Positions 22,950 to 33,307 of a stretch of 64,000 bases of DNA are shown piece by piece. Position 1 is the first letter of the stretch. Every line of letters begins with the position of its first letter. A model generated the notes under the pieces. That model worked only from the letters and a program-made list of their open reading frames with translations, searched no databases and was not told where the DNA came from. Origin of the DNA: Phragmites australis (lineage: Eukaryota; Streptophyta; Magnoliopsida; Poales; Poaceae); contig NC_084941.1 in assembly GCF_958298935.1 (NCBI RefSeq), positions 15,412,001 through 15,476,000 of the forward strand. The letters run 5' to 3'. The position numbers and the translations under genes were made by a program.

Positions 22950-23410
22950 AAAAGACCCCCCAGCATCTTGAAGGCACAAGCCTCTGTGCTAGATGGGCAT
23001 TCCATCCGCCATCTTTAAGGTCTCGCCAACTTACGTGGCAGATAGGTAAAGACCGCTCTAGCATCTTGAAAGCATAAGTCTCCGTGCTGGACAGGCATTC
23101 TGTCTGCCATCTTTAAGGTCTCACTAACCTACATGGCGGATAGGTAAACACCCCTCCAGCATCTTGAAGGCATAATCCTCCGTGCTGGACAGGCATTCCG
23201 TCTTCCATCTTTAAGGTCTAGCTAACCTACATGGCAGATAGGCAAAGACCGTTCTAACATCATGAAGTCGTAAGTCTCTGTGCTAAACAGGCACTCCGTC
23301 CATCATCCTTTGGGCCTAGCAAACCTAAAATGGTGGATAGGCAAAGACTACTCCGGCATCTTGAACGTAGTGCGCATAGGCACAACACCCTCCGTCAATT
23401 CTAAGGCTAG
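22950..23410 (+). repeat. 98 bp tandem array (about 4.5 copies) after Tat-2 pol
   Basis: The marker word gcatcttgaa (and variants) recurs at about 22963, 23061, 23159, 23257 and 23355, exactly 98 bases apart. The unit also carries ggcattccgtc and gccatctttaaggtct. The repeat sequence is unrelated to the Tat-1 array, but its place in the element and its length class are the same. 23411-23690 holds no recognised feature. Confidence 0.88.
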
Positions 23411-23689
23411 GCTGGCCTAACATGGTGAAGGGAGAAACACCCCGGCACCAGCACGACTAAAAGTCTCCATCACCCGACCCTTCCGATGCCCCTCAAAGTC
23501 TCGCACCCCATGGCCGTTGAGCAACCACAGGATGTGAAGGGGCTGGGACATGGGGCACAGGTGAAGCATTGGTATGATTAATCATAAAAAAGGGAGAGAA
23601 AAAGAAACAAAAACAATAAGCTAACACAACACAAGTTGTACACACATAACATAGAAAGAGATTTTCTATACAGTTAACCGCTGTACATA

Positions 23690-26304
23690 GAATCTATGCC
23701 CAGCAAACTGGCTAGCCTACTACGCCCCCTTGTACCACTACGGGAAGATGAGGGTGCCCGACCGCCATGCCTCCTGGACACACCGCAGGGCCTGGAGAGT
23801 CATCCCCGACAACTATGCACGGGAGGCCAATGTGAGCCCCCTTCGCAAGAAGGGCTACTGCCCAAAAAAGAGACTCGGCCTTGGGAAGACGAAGGATCCG
23901 CTAGGAAAGGATACGAGTCGAAGGCTGAGAAGTCCAGCCCTTCCTCCTTCATCCCCACCGGTGAGGCCTCCGTAGCCTGTACCTCCTCGAGCTTCACCTC
24001 GCCCAAGATAGACTTGAGAATTTTCGAGGGCACGCTTCCATCAGAACCCTAGGGAACGACGAAGCATCGTAAGAAGCAAGAACCGGCAACCTCCCGAGCC
24101 GTTTACACCGCACACCAGTCATCTCTTGCAGCAAAACATACATCTAAAGGGGACACCGGGGGATCCTCCGACTCGACCTTAACCAAGACATCGGCGGCCA
24201 CCTGTGGATCAATACTCCCCTCGGAATCACGGGGCATAACAAAACGACTTCGTCGACAAACGAACAGAGTAGCCCCCGACACTCCGAACGCACTCGATCC
24301 CACCCTAGAGGCACTATCCAAGATACGAATGAGGCCTCCTCCAACCTCGGGCCGCCATACCTACACACGCAGAATGGACTTCGGTTAAAATTCAAAGGCA
24401 CAGACATTCTAGAAACAACAAAGGTAAACCAGAGGAAGGCAGGCACAGTTCCATCAAATAAAGGAAAGATTATATACATGAAGCAGAAGGAGGCAGTCAA
24501 CATGCTAGAACTCGACCCCGCCCTCCCTGGGAAAGAAAAAAACACAAAGACAACCCGCGGCAGAGCTATAGCTCTGGGGCATCCACGCTCGGCTCCGGTA
24601 GAGCAACAGTGCTAGACGAAGCTCCCTTAGAGGGCCGCAAAGCGCCCATAGCCTTTGGGTGAGGATCGGACCTCCCAACGAACAACTCGGGTGAAGACCC
24701 CCTAAGGCACCCGGAGTCCCCTGACCGGCCATGAAGTGCAACGTCATGCTCTGGCCATGCTTCACCCATACGTCACGATGGAAGCTCTCTAGGGCTGTGC
24801 AAATCTCCACCCGAGGTGCCTCTGGCTGGACGGCCTCAACCACGGAGTCCGGCACCTGCTGCTCCAGTGCTTCGAAGGCACCAACCCCCGCCTTGTGCCG
24901 CAGGGTCAGCTGAAGCGTAGTGGCCACATGAGCACTGGAACTCACATAGACCTCTATGGCCCTAACCATGACCTTCGTGGTGGACCGAAGCCAGAAGAGC
25001 GGCATGACCGACGCATCCGAGTCGGAGGGCAATGGCGGGCACCGAGCCCCTAGGACGCTCAAGGAATCAGAGGTAATCTAGGCCACCTCTGACGCAAGCA
25101 TCGTTAACTACTGGCACTCCAAACGCAGTGCCCCCTCCGATATCCGAACCACCTCTAGCTCTCACCACATATTTACCACCGCTGCTCGAAGGGTGTCAAC
25201 ATTACTCTCGGCGGACACACGGGCTGCGTTGGCCGCATCGGCAACCTCCCTCATCTCCAAGAGGTCTTCGGTAGCCTTCCGCACCTCAGCCTTTGCACGC
25301 TCGTGAAGCGCCATCTCCTCGCGAAGACGACCCTCCGCAGACTCTGCCCGCTTTCAGGCCTGTTCAAAGTCCTGGCGATGGCCCTCAACTTCGTCACAAG
25401 CCGCAGCAAAAGCCTGGCGCCCTCCACCTCTCAGCGCACTTGTCAAAATTACTTGCTACAAGGCACCACAAAAGATGGAAAAAGACAGAGTGGGCAACTC
25501 AAGACCCAACATTGGACCCCGCAATCATAACCAATACTACTGACCTGAAGGGTTGCCGCTACCAACCGCGCCTCCAGCTCCTCCAGAGGACGCTGGGCCA
25601 AGGATCACTCGACCTCCCACTTGACACCTCCAGGCGCAGCACAAAGTCCTTTGAACCTCTTACAGGAGGGCCCGCAGCATCCTCAACATCCGAGCCAACA
25701 ATACAAAAGTCATAGTCCACGGAGGCCACGCCCCTCCATTGGCTCTGGCAGTGACCCGCAATATCCGGGGAGGCCTGGCCCTTCCCCCGGTCATCACCGC
25801 CACCCTGGCCCGTGTTTTCTGGACTGGTCACTCATGCTCCCAACCTACCTCAGGTGCTTCTTGCGAACCAGGGGCATCTCCAACGACTCAGTCATCGAAC
25901 CAGTATGTGAGCCTCTAGAGGCCAAAGGCCACTGGGCCTGAAGCGTCCTCGCACGAATGGGGGGACCTGCACGCGCTCGTTTTCGAGCAGCCCTAGGCTC
26001 TAGAGGATCCTGCCAAGCCAAAGCCCCCACACCGAGGTAAAAGTAGACACGGTTGTACCGCTCCCAGCTCCGTGCCAACGCCACCCGCCGCTCCCGCTCC
26101 GCGAGAGTAGGGGGCCCAAGATCACCTCCGCAATCTCCGCCGCACGCTCCAGTGGGAGGCAGCTCTCTGGAAGAAAAAATATGGCTTACATCGGTAGATA
26201 AAAAACCAAACTACAAAGGGAACTCACCAGCACTGATAGGCGGGCCGAAATACACCTTCAGCCACTCTTCCGCACCTTGCTCAAAGACGTAGTTCCAACC
26301 TGTT
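23690..26304 (-). pseudogene. Antisense gene of Tat-2, downstream part (left of the CRM insertion)
   Basis: Continues exon 1 from the CRM insertion: WNYVFEQGAEEWLKVYFGPP, ending at 26228. Intron 1 is 26227-26167 (61 nt, donor G|GTGAGT, acceptor TTCTTCCAG, phase 1), at the same place as in Tat-1. Exon 2 follows from 26166 with broken frames (RVYFYLGVGAL near 26040 parallels the Tat-1 segment MIFEYLGLSY). Alanine/glutamate-rich stretches on the minus strand at 25060-24700 fit the coiled-coil middle part of the family. The end near 23690 is approximate. No intact frame remains. Confidence 0.55.
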
Positions 26305-26973
26305 TGATAGAATTGGAGTGCCCGATCTTTCGGTGAGAGGGATAAATTCGATTTGGGACGGAGGTGACTCTTGCGATCCGACTACGAACGAACAGGTCGT
26401 GGCGCCTTAGCAATCGCTAAACCAACTCCAAATGGTTATTGACCTTGCTGGGCAAGATCAACCTGAACACGAGGTTCAATTCCTGTAAGCATTCGAAAGA
26501 AACAAGCAAGAACGAGATGTAGGCAGACTGTAAATAAATCGCTCGAATGTGGGGTTCACAATTGCTGTCTATCAGGTGGTCGTTAGACACAACTGCAGAT
26601 CAGTGTTTGCACAATGGCTAAACCAAAACAAAAGAAAACCCACCCAGGGGAGGGGCGCAGCCTTGGATTTAATAGGTGTAGGGGCCATGCAAGGCATGCG
26701 CCTCTGCTCCTATTCCTTCCTAATCCAGGCGCTAGCATCTATGGAAAGAAAACAATCCCCCTTTATTCTCTCCTAAACTTGGCAAAACATGACATGGGCC
26801 AGCCCCTAATGCAGGTGGCGCAGCACCTTGATGAAGCCCTCCTTCTTCACCCTTCAGCTGGACCTTGGTTACTTAACAGGAGAACGTAATTGAGTTCACG
26901 TGCACGGGCTCGAGTAACTGGTCCTTGAATGACTTCTGGAGTTGTGGTGGCCTGAGCATGTATGTCCTCATCA
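26305..26973 (-). repeat. 3' LTR of the CRM element (669 bp), also encodes the gag-pol C-terminus
   Basis: Matches 32642-33307 almost base for base. Bases 26973-26847 are coding, because the gag-pol frame runs from the interior through the polypurine tract into this LTR. Confidence 0.95.
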
Positions 26974-29900
26974 TCCTCCCCTTCTTGAATTGGAGTCGTC
27001 CTCGACGGAATCTGCTCGTCCTCACCCACATAAGGCCTCAAATCTGCAACATTAAAACTAGAGGAAACACCATATTCTGGAGGCAGGTCAAGTATGTAAG
27101 CATTATCGTTAATCTTTTGCAAAATCTTGAAGGGTCCATGAGCACGAGGCATCAGCTTAGACCGGCGCAGAGCAGGAAAACGTTCTTTTCGCAGATGTAA
27201 CCACACCAAATCACCTGGTTCAAAAGTAATTAACTTCCTCCCACGACTACCCGCTACCTGATTCTTAGCATTAGTGTGTGCAATGTTCTGCTGTGTTTGC
27301 TCATGAATGTTGAGCATTTGATCAACCCGTGCAGCAGCATCAAAATGAGGAGGGTCAGAGGAAGGAACAGAGATCAAATCAATGGGTGCCCGAGGAATGA
27401 AACCATACACAATTTGAAAGGGGCACATTTTTGTGGTTGAATGGACAGAACGGTTGTAAGCAAACTCAACATGAGGCAAGCAGTCTTCCCAAAGTTTTAA
27501 ATTCGTTTTCAAAATAGCCCGAAGCATGGTAGATAAAGTTCTATTTACTACCTCAGTTTGACCATCAGTTTGGGGGTGGCACGTAGTACTGAAAAGTAAT
27601 TTGGTACCCAATCTGTTCCATAATGTGTGCCAAAAGTGACTAAGGAATTTTGTGTCACGATCAGAAACTATTGTGTTGGGCACACCATGTAAGCGAACCA
27701 CTTCACGAAAGAATAGAGCAGAAACATTAGTGGCGTCATTGCTCTTGTGACAGGGAATGAAATGAGCCATTTTGGAAAATCTATCAACAACCACAAATAT
27801 GCTATCCCTCCCCTTCTTTGTTCTAGGCAATCCTAAGACAAAATCCATCGAGACATCCTCCCAAGGGGCCTTAGGAACAGGGAGAGGCATGTATAGACCA
27901 TGAGGATGAAGGCGGGACTTAGCTTGCTGACATGTAGTGCAGCGGGCGACAAAGCGCTCCACATCCCGTCGCAGCTTGGGCCAGTAGAAGTGCGCTGCAA
28001 GGATGTCCTCCGTCTTCTTGACCCCAAAATGTCCCATGAGGCCGCCACCATGTGCTTCCTGTAACAACAAAAGGCGAATCGAGCTAGCGGGAATGCACAG
28101 CTTGTTAGCACGGAACAAGAACCCATCATCCAAGAAAAACTTTCCCCAGGTTCGACCATCCTTGCAATGCAACAGTACATCCTTGAAATCAGGGTCAAGA
28201 ACATACTGATCCTTCACTGTTTGTAGCCCAAAAATCTGAAAATCAAGTTGCGAGAGCATAGCATAACGACGAGACAAAGCATCAGCAATTATATTCTCTT
28301 TCCCTTTCTTGTATTTGATGACACAAGGGAAAGACTCAATGAATTTGACCCATTTAGCATGCCTACGGTTCAGATTTGATTGGTTACGAATGTGTTTCAA
28401 TGATTCATGATCTGAATGAATAATGAATTCCCGAGGCCATAAATAATGCTGCCATGTTTGAAACATTCTAACGAGAGCATAAAGTTCTTTGTCATAAGTG
28501 GAGTAATTCAAACTAGCACCACTTAGTTTCTCACTGAAATAAGCCACCGGTTTACCTTCTTGCAGCAACACACCACCTAACCCAATTCCACTAGCATCAC
28601 ATTCGAGTTCAAACATTTTGGTGAAATCAGGTAGCTGAAGCAAAGGTGCATGTGTTAGCTTATCTTTCAAAATCATGAAGGCCTCATCTTGTGCTGGACC
28701 CCAGGAGAAGGGAACTCCTGTCTTTGTCAGTTCATTCAAAGGGGAAGCAATTGTGCTGAAATCGCGAACAAAACGGCGGTAGAAGCCTGCAAGCCCGAGG
28801 AAACTCCGAATCTGCGTCACCGTGGTAGGAGTTGGCCAGCTTTGTATTGCTTCAATCTTGGCACTGTCGACCTCAATACCCTGTGCTGTAACAACATAGC
28901 CAAGAAAAGAGACACGGTCCGTGCAAAAACTACACTTATCCAAGTTCCCGAAAAGACGGGCAGTTCTCAAAGCATCAAAAATAGCACGTAAATGACCCAA
29001 ATGGTCCTCCAAAGATTTGCTGTAAATCAGTATATCATCAAAATAGACAACCACAAATATGCCTATGAAAGCCCTCAAAACTTCGTTCATTAATCGCATG
29101 AAAGTGCTTGGAGCATTAGTCAATCCAAAAGGCATGACTAACCATTCATATAAACCAAACTTTGTTTTGAATGCTGTTTTCCACTCATCCCCCAATTTCA
29201 TGCGAATTTGATGGTACCCACTACGCAAATCAACCTTAGAGAACACGACAGCGCCACTGAGCTCATCAAGCATATCATCCAACCTAGGTATAGGGTGGCG
29301 ATAGCGGATTGTGATATTATTAATGGCACGACAATCAACACACATGCGCCATGAGCCATCTTTCTTGGGTACTAGCAAAACAGGAACAGCGCATGGGCTA
29401 AGAGACTCACGAATGTAACCCTTATCAAGCAAGTCTTGTACTTGTCGCTGAATTTCTTTCGTCTCGTCGGGGTTGGTGCGATATGGTGCACGGTTGGGCA
29501 ATGATGCTCCCGGTATGAGATCAATCTGGTGTTCAATTCCACGGAGGGGAGGAAGGCCTGCTGGAACATCCGTTGGAAAGACATCGGCGTAGTCCTGCAA
29601 AAGCTTGGTGATAGCAGGGGGCATAACAAAAGGCGGGGCATCATCAAGGGAGGACAGCACATGAGTACACACAAGAGCATAGCAAGGAAGACCATTCGTG
29701 TCGCACTCATCAAGATCAGTTTGTGTAGCTAGTAAAACAGGAGCTTTCAGTTTGATCTCATTTTGTAAAGCAGGAGTCTTACTTTGTTTTTGTTCACGAT
29801 TTGCACGAGCAAGCTCATCTTTCACAATCTGTTCAGGAGACATTGGATGCAAAATAATTTTCTTGCCCTTATGGAAAAGTGAGTATTGGTTGGTTCGACC

Positions 29901-31634
29901 ATTATGTACACAATCAGTATCATATTGCCAAGGTCTACCTAGCAGTAGAGAGCATGCTTGCATCGGGACAACATCATAATCAACATAATCATGATACGAA
30001 CCCATAGCAAAGTGGACACGTACGGAGCGCGTTACCTTGAGCTTACCACCCTGGTTGAGCCATTGGATGTGGTAGGGATGGGGATGTGGGCGAGTTTGAA
30101 GAGCAAGCTTCTCCACCAGGTCGGTGCTTGCCAAGTTGTTGCAGCTCCCCCCATCAACGATGATGCGAATGGACCGCTCTTGAACGATGCCTTTGGTGTG
30201 GAACAGATTGTGCCTCTGGTTTTGTTCGGGTGGTGCAACCTGCGTACTGAGTACACGCTGCACGACAAGGCTCAAATATTTGTCGGCAGCATCAGCAGCA
30301 ACATGTTCTTCTTCGTGTCCTGAAACGTCAGCGGCAAGCATAGCATATGTGGCTTCATCGAAATCACTAGCTGAAGAATACTCACCTTCATCACGTATAA
30401 TCAGCACACGCTTGTTTGGGCAGTCACGCATAACATGTCCATAGCCTTTGCAACGATGGCATTGGATATCTTTTGTCCGTCCGGTGGAAGCAACTGATGC
30501 ACTTGGTGCTGGAGCCCCGGGTGGAGGTTTAACCGGTGCCGAGGTGGACAGATGTTGTGTCGCAGCTCGTGGCATGCTGCTGGATGGAGGTGGTGCAGCC
30601 GGCTGTGAAACGGAAGCAGGTGTAGTGGCTGATTTGAATGTGGTATTGCGACCTGCAAAAGATTTAGCTCGTGTCCTCGTGTGGCGTCCCTGCACTTCAC
30701 GTTCAGCCTTACAAGCAAGATGGAACAAACGAGTGATATTATTGTACTCCTTATAATCTAGCACATCCTGAATTTCCCGGTTCAAGCCACCTAAAAATCG
30801 TGCCATAGTGGCATCATCGTTTTCAACTAGACCACAACGAAGCATACCAATTTGCAGCTCCTGAAAGTACTCTTCAACGGAATTTGTACCTTGACGCAAT
30901 CGCTGCAATTTGTTAAGCATATCACGAGCATAGTATGAGGGGACAAATCTATGTCGCATGAGCATTTTTAATGCTTCCCAAGTGGTGGGAATATTATTAG
31001 GATGTTTGCTGCAATGTTCGCGCCACCAAATAGAAGCAAAATCTGTGAACTCACTAGTAGCAGCCCTAACTCGATTATGTGCAGAAAAGGCATGGCATGC
31101 AAATATTTGATCAACAGCAAGTTCCCAATCAAGATAAGCATCAGGATCATATTTGACATTAAATGTAGGTATAGTGAATTTAATCTTCGCAAATGAATCA
31201 TCCTGATTACGGACTGCATGGCGATGGTGGTAGTGATGCATACCTTGCTGATTGGCACGCCTGCGACGATGGTCCCGATCATTGTTGTAGTTGGGATTTG
31301 GATGTTCATTGTCACCACTGTAATCAGTTTCTGCCTGTTCGTCCAACTCGCTATGGTGAACATTTGCAAGCTGCTGGGACAACTCCTCAAGCCGAGTCAT
31401 GATGGTGGCCAGATTGGTGTTGGTGGTGGCCTGGGCTGCCTGCATGTCCCTGAGTGTCGCACCGGTTTCAAGTTGAGTGGTTTCAAGTTGGCCAAGGTGC
31501 TCGTTGGAGACTTGAACATCCTCTGCAAGCGCATCTACTTGCAGCCGGACTTGCCGCTCAAAATGCTGAATGATCCCCTTCGTTCGAGGAGAATGTTGCA
31601 TGGAATCGGGGGTGTCCCCAGAAGATCCTGTCAT
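26847..31634 (-). CDS. CRM gag-pol polyprotein, 1595 aa, intact
   Basis: The first in-frame ATG (31634-31632) was chosen; the open frame extends 57 bases further upstream without ATG. Domains in order: gag capsid (KFTIPTFNVKYD, ASIWWREHC), zinc knuckle CHRCKGYGHVMRDC, protease IIVDGGSCNN, RT with YFDDILIYS, RNase H (ECDASG, DKELYAL, HSDHESL), integrase zinc region HGGGLMGH...CTTCQQ, and integrase core Asp in SMDFVLGL, Asp in VSDRDTKF and Glu in DGQTEVVN. The C-terminus ends in a GPVTRARARELNY segment, the CR-motif type of tail that replaces a classical chromodomain in centromeric elements and is thought to steer integration. The last ~42 codons lie in the 3' LTR. All catalytic residues are present, so the element may be able to move on its own. 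Confidence 0.93.
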   Translation of the reverse strand: MTGSSGDTPDSMQHSPRTKGIIQHFERQVRLQVDALAEDVQVSNEHLGQLETTQLETGATLRDMQAAQATTNTNLATIMTRLEELSQQLANVHHSELDEQAETDYSGDNEHPNPNYNNDRDHRRRRANQQGMHHYHHRHAVRNQDDSFAKIKFTIPTFNVKYDPDAYLDWELAVDQIFACHAFSAHNRVRAATSEFTDFASIWWREHCSKHPNNIPTTWEALKMLMRHRFVPSYYARDMLNKLQRLRQGTNSVEEYFQELQIGMLRCGLVENDDATMARFLGGLNREIQDVLDYKEYNNITRLFHLACKAEREVQGRHTRTRAKSFAGRNTTFKSATTPASVSQPAAPPPSSSMPRAATQHLSTSAPVKPPPGAPAPSASVASTGRTKDIQCHRCKGYGHVMRDCPNKRVLIIRDEGEYSSASDFDEATYAMLAADVSGHEEEHVAADAADKYLSLVVQRVLSTQVAPPEQNQRHNLFHTKGIVQERSIRIIVDGGSCNNLASTDLVEKLALQTRPHPHPYHIQWLNQGGKLKVTRSVRVHFAMGSYHDYVDYDVVPMQACSLLLGRPWQYDTDCVHNGRTNQYSLFHKGKKIILHPMSPEQIVKDELARANREQKQSKTPALQNEIKLKAPVLLATQTDLDECDTNGLPCYALVCTHVLSSLDDAPPFVMPPAITKLLQDYADVFPTDVPAGLPPLRGIEHQIDLIPGASLPNRAPYRTNPDETKEIQRQVQDLLDKGYIRESLSPCAVPVLLVPKKDGSWRMCVDCRAINNITIRYRHPIPRLDDMLDELSGAVVFSKVDLRSGYHQIRMKLGDEWKTAFKTKFGLYEWLVMPFGLTNAPSTFMRLMNEVLRAFIGIFVVVYFDDILIYSKSLEDHLGHLRAIFDALRTARLFGNLDKCSFCTDRVSFLGYVVTAQGIEVDSAKIEAIQSWPTPTTVTQIRSFLGLAGFYRRFVRDFSTIASPLNELTKTGVPFSWGPAQDEAFMILKDKLTHAPLLQLPDFTKMFELECDASGIGLGGVLLQEGKPVAYFSEKLSGASLNYSTYDKELYALVRMFQTWQHYLWPREFIIHSDHESLKHIRNQSNLNRRHAKWVKFIESFPCVIKYKKGKENIIADALSRRYAMLSQLDFQIFGLQTVKDQYVLDPDFKDVLLHCKDGRTWGKFFLDDGFLFRANKLCIPASSIRLLLLQEAHGGGLMGHFGVKKTEDILAAHFYWPKLRRDVERFVARCTTCQQAKSRLHPHGLYMPLPVPKAPWEDVSMDFVLGLPRTKKGRDSIFVVVDRFSKMAHFIPCHKSNDATNVSALFFREVVRLHGVPNTIVSDRDTKFLSHFWHTLWNRLGTKLLFSTTCHPQTDGQTEVVNRTLSTMLRAILKTNLKLWEDCLPHVEFAYNRSVHSTTKMCPFQIVYGFIPRAPIDLISVPSSDPPHFDAAARVDQMLNIHEQTQQNIAHTNAKNQVAGSRGRKLITFEPGDLVWLHLRKERFPALRRSKLMPRAHGPFKILQKINDNAYILDLPPEYGVSSSFNVADLRPYVGEDEQIPSRTTPIQEGEDDEDIHAQATTTPEVIQGPVTRARARELNYVLLLSNQGPAEG
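26974..26986 (-). other. Polypurine tract of the CRM element, inside the coding frame
   Basis: On the minus strand AAGAAGGGGAGGA immediately precedes TGATGAGG, the LTR start. The tract encodes the acidic EGED run of the polyprotein. Confidence 0.8.
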
Positions 31635-32629
31635 TGTTAGATCAGAAGTATATGTCCTACACCTAATGGGATGTGGTTCTGAGTAGGTCACTCAATCTAA
31701 AGCCGTTATCAAGTTCTTACCAATTCTGACCAAGCCAACAGGGGTGACCTGCAACCAGTGGTGCAACCAATGAAGATTGGATGGAGCGATTGCCAGGTGA
31801 CACAAAACCTGCACGCTGTAGAAATAGGTGGAGCTATAGGAAGGCTTCACTTTGTAGCAAGGATTAGCACAATCATTCAGCAAATGCAAAGTTGAATAAG
31901 GGTGCAAAGTGCGTTGCAATGCTGCTGGTAACAACGTGGGAACAGAAAGAGGAACAAATTTTTTTTTTGTTTTTGTCTCGCTCTCTCTCTCTCTCTCTCT
32001 CTCAAAACAAGGAATGCTGTGCGCACAGATGTGGCTGCTGCTTGGCGGTTGATTTGATGGCCCAAAGATTGACTCTTGCCTTGTATAGAGAAAGGCTGAA
32101 AGGAAAACCAATATACACGTGAGATAATGTCTCTCCTTGTGGTACAAACTTTCTTTCTGTCCTGCCGAAGGTGCGGCTTTTCGTTTCTTTTTTTTTTCAC
32201 CTTTCCTCTATTTTACTTTGCACCGTGCCCTTTCATTTTTTTTTTTTGACAGGTTTCCCTTGGCGCAAAAATAGGAGGGAACAAATGCGCACCAGGATGT
32301 CCCTACTAAAACCGAGCAAGGATGGTAGGAATCACAAACGCAGCAAACCTTCCAAAACAAGGGGTTCTGCTTTGTGCGGATGGGAAATGACTGATTGTGG
32401 TGATGAACAAGAGGAAGAACAAGAAAATAATGCAACCAGCAACAAGGCGCTAATGACACACAAATTCAACAAAGCAAAATTACTGAATGATAAATGCAAT
32501 GGCCAAATGGTTCGAGGACAGTGGTTCTAACCTAATATCTATCTGTTTTTTTTTGGCTTTTGTTGTGGACGATAGGTAATGGAACAGAACTACAAAGAGA
32601 GGGGGTAGATCTCACCGAGCAACCTGAAA
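31635..32629 (-). other. Untranslated leader of the CRM element
   Basis: About 1 kb between primer-binding site and gag start. It contains a (GA)n tract on the minus strand (31981-32003), several T-runs on the plus strand (31960-31968, 32187-32199, 32237-32248), and no long frame of interest. Confidence 0.7.
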
Positions 32630-32640
32630 TCTGATACCAC
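32630..32640 (-). other. Primer-binding site of the CRM element
   Basis: On the minus strand GTGGTATCAGA follows the LTR end CTATCA by one base, matching the 3' end of initiator methionine tRNA for about ten bases before diverging. Confidence 0.75.
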
Positions 32641-32641
32641 T

Positions 32642-33307
32642 TGATAGAATTGGAGTGCCCGATCTTTCGGTGAGAGGGATAAATTCGATTTGGGACGGAG
32701 GTGACTCTCGCGATCCGACTACGAACGAATAGGTCGTGGCACCTTAGCAATCGCTAAACCAACTCCAAATGGTTATTGACCTTGCTGGGCAAGATCAACC
32801 TGAACACAAGGTTCAATTCCTGTAAGCATTCGAAAGAAACAAGCAAGAACGAGATGTAGGCAGACTATAAATAAATCGCTCGAATGTGGGGTTCACAATT
32901 GCTGTCTATCAGGTGGTCGTTAGACACAACTGCAGATCAGTGTTTGCACAATGGCTAAACCAAAACAAAAGAAAACCCACCCAGGGGAGGGGCGCAGCCT
33001 TGGATTTAATAGGTGTAGGGGCCATGCAAGGCATGCGCCTCTGCTCCTATTCCTTCCTAATCCAGGCGCTAGCATCTATGGAAAGAAAACAATCCCCCTT
33101 TATTCTCTCCCAAACTTGGCAAAACATGACATGGGCCAGCCCCTAATGCAGGTGGCGCAGCACCTTGATGAAGCCCTCCTTCACCCTTCAGCTGGACCTT
33201 GGTTACTTAACAGGAGAACGTAATTGAGTTCACGTGCACGGGCTCGAGTAACTGGTCCTTGAATGACTTCTGGAGTTGTGGTGGCCTGAGCATGTATGTC
33301 CTCATCA
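32642..33307 (-). repeat. 5' LTR of the CRM element (666 bp)
   Basis: Partner of 26305-26973. A TATA-like TATTTATAG on the minus strand at about 32866-32874 differs from the 3' LTR copy, where one transition gives TATTTACAG. Confidence 0.95.

Larger units (their letters stand above)
26305..33307 (-). mobile_element. Complete CRM-lineage (centromeric) chromovirus LTR retrotransposon
   Basis: It is 7003 bp with 5 bp target duplication ctgtt at 26300-26304 and 33308-33312. LTRs begin TGATGAGGAC and end CTATCA on the minus strand. The primer-binding site and polypurine tract are in place, and one uninterrupted gag-pol frame spans the interior. The RT, integrase and C-terminal sequences are of the CRM/CRR type known from grass centromeres. 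LTRs differ by six transitions and one 3 bp indel in 666 aligned bases (about 0.9%). At the commonly used grass LTR rate of 1.3e-8 per site per year this is roughly 0.35 million years. It landed in exon 1 of the Tat-2 antisense gene. Confidence 0.95.
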
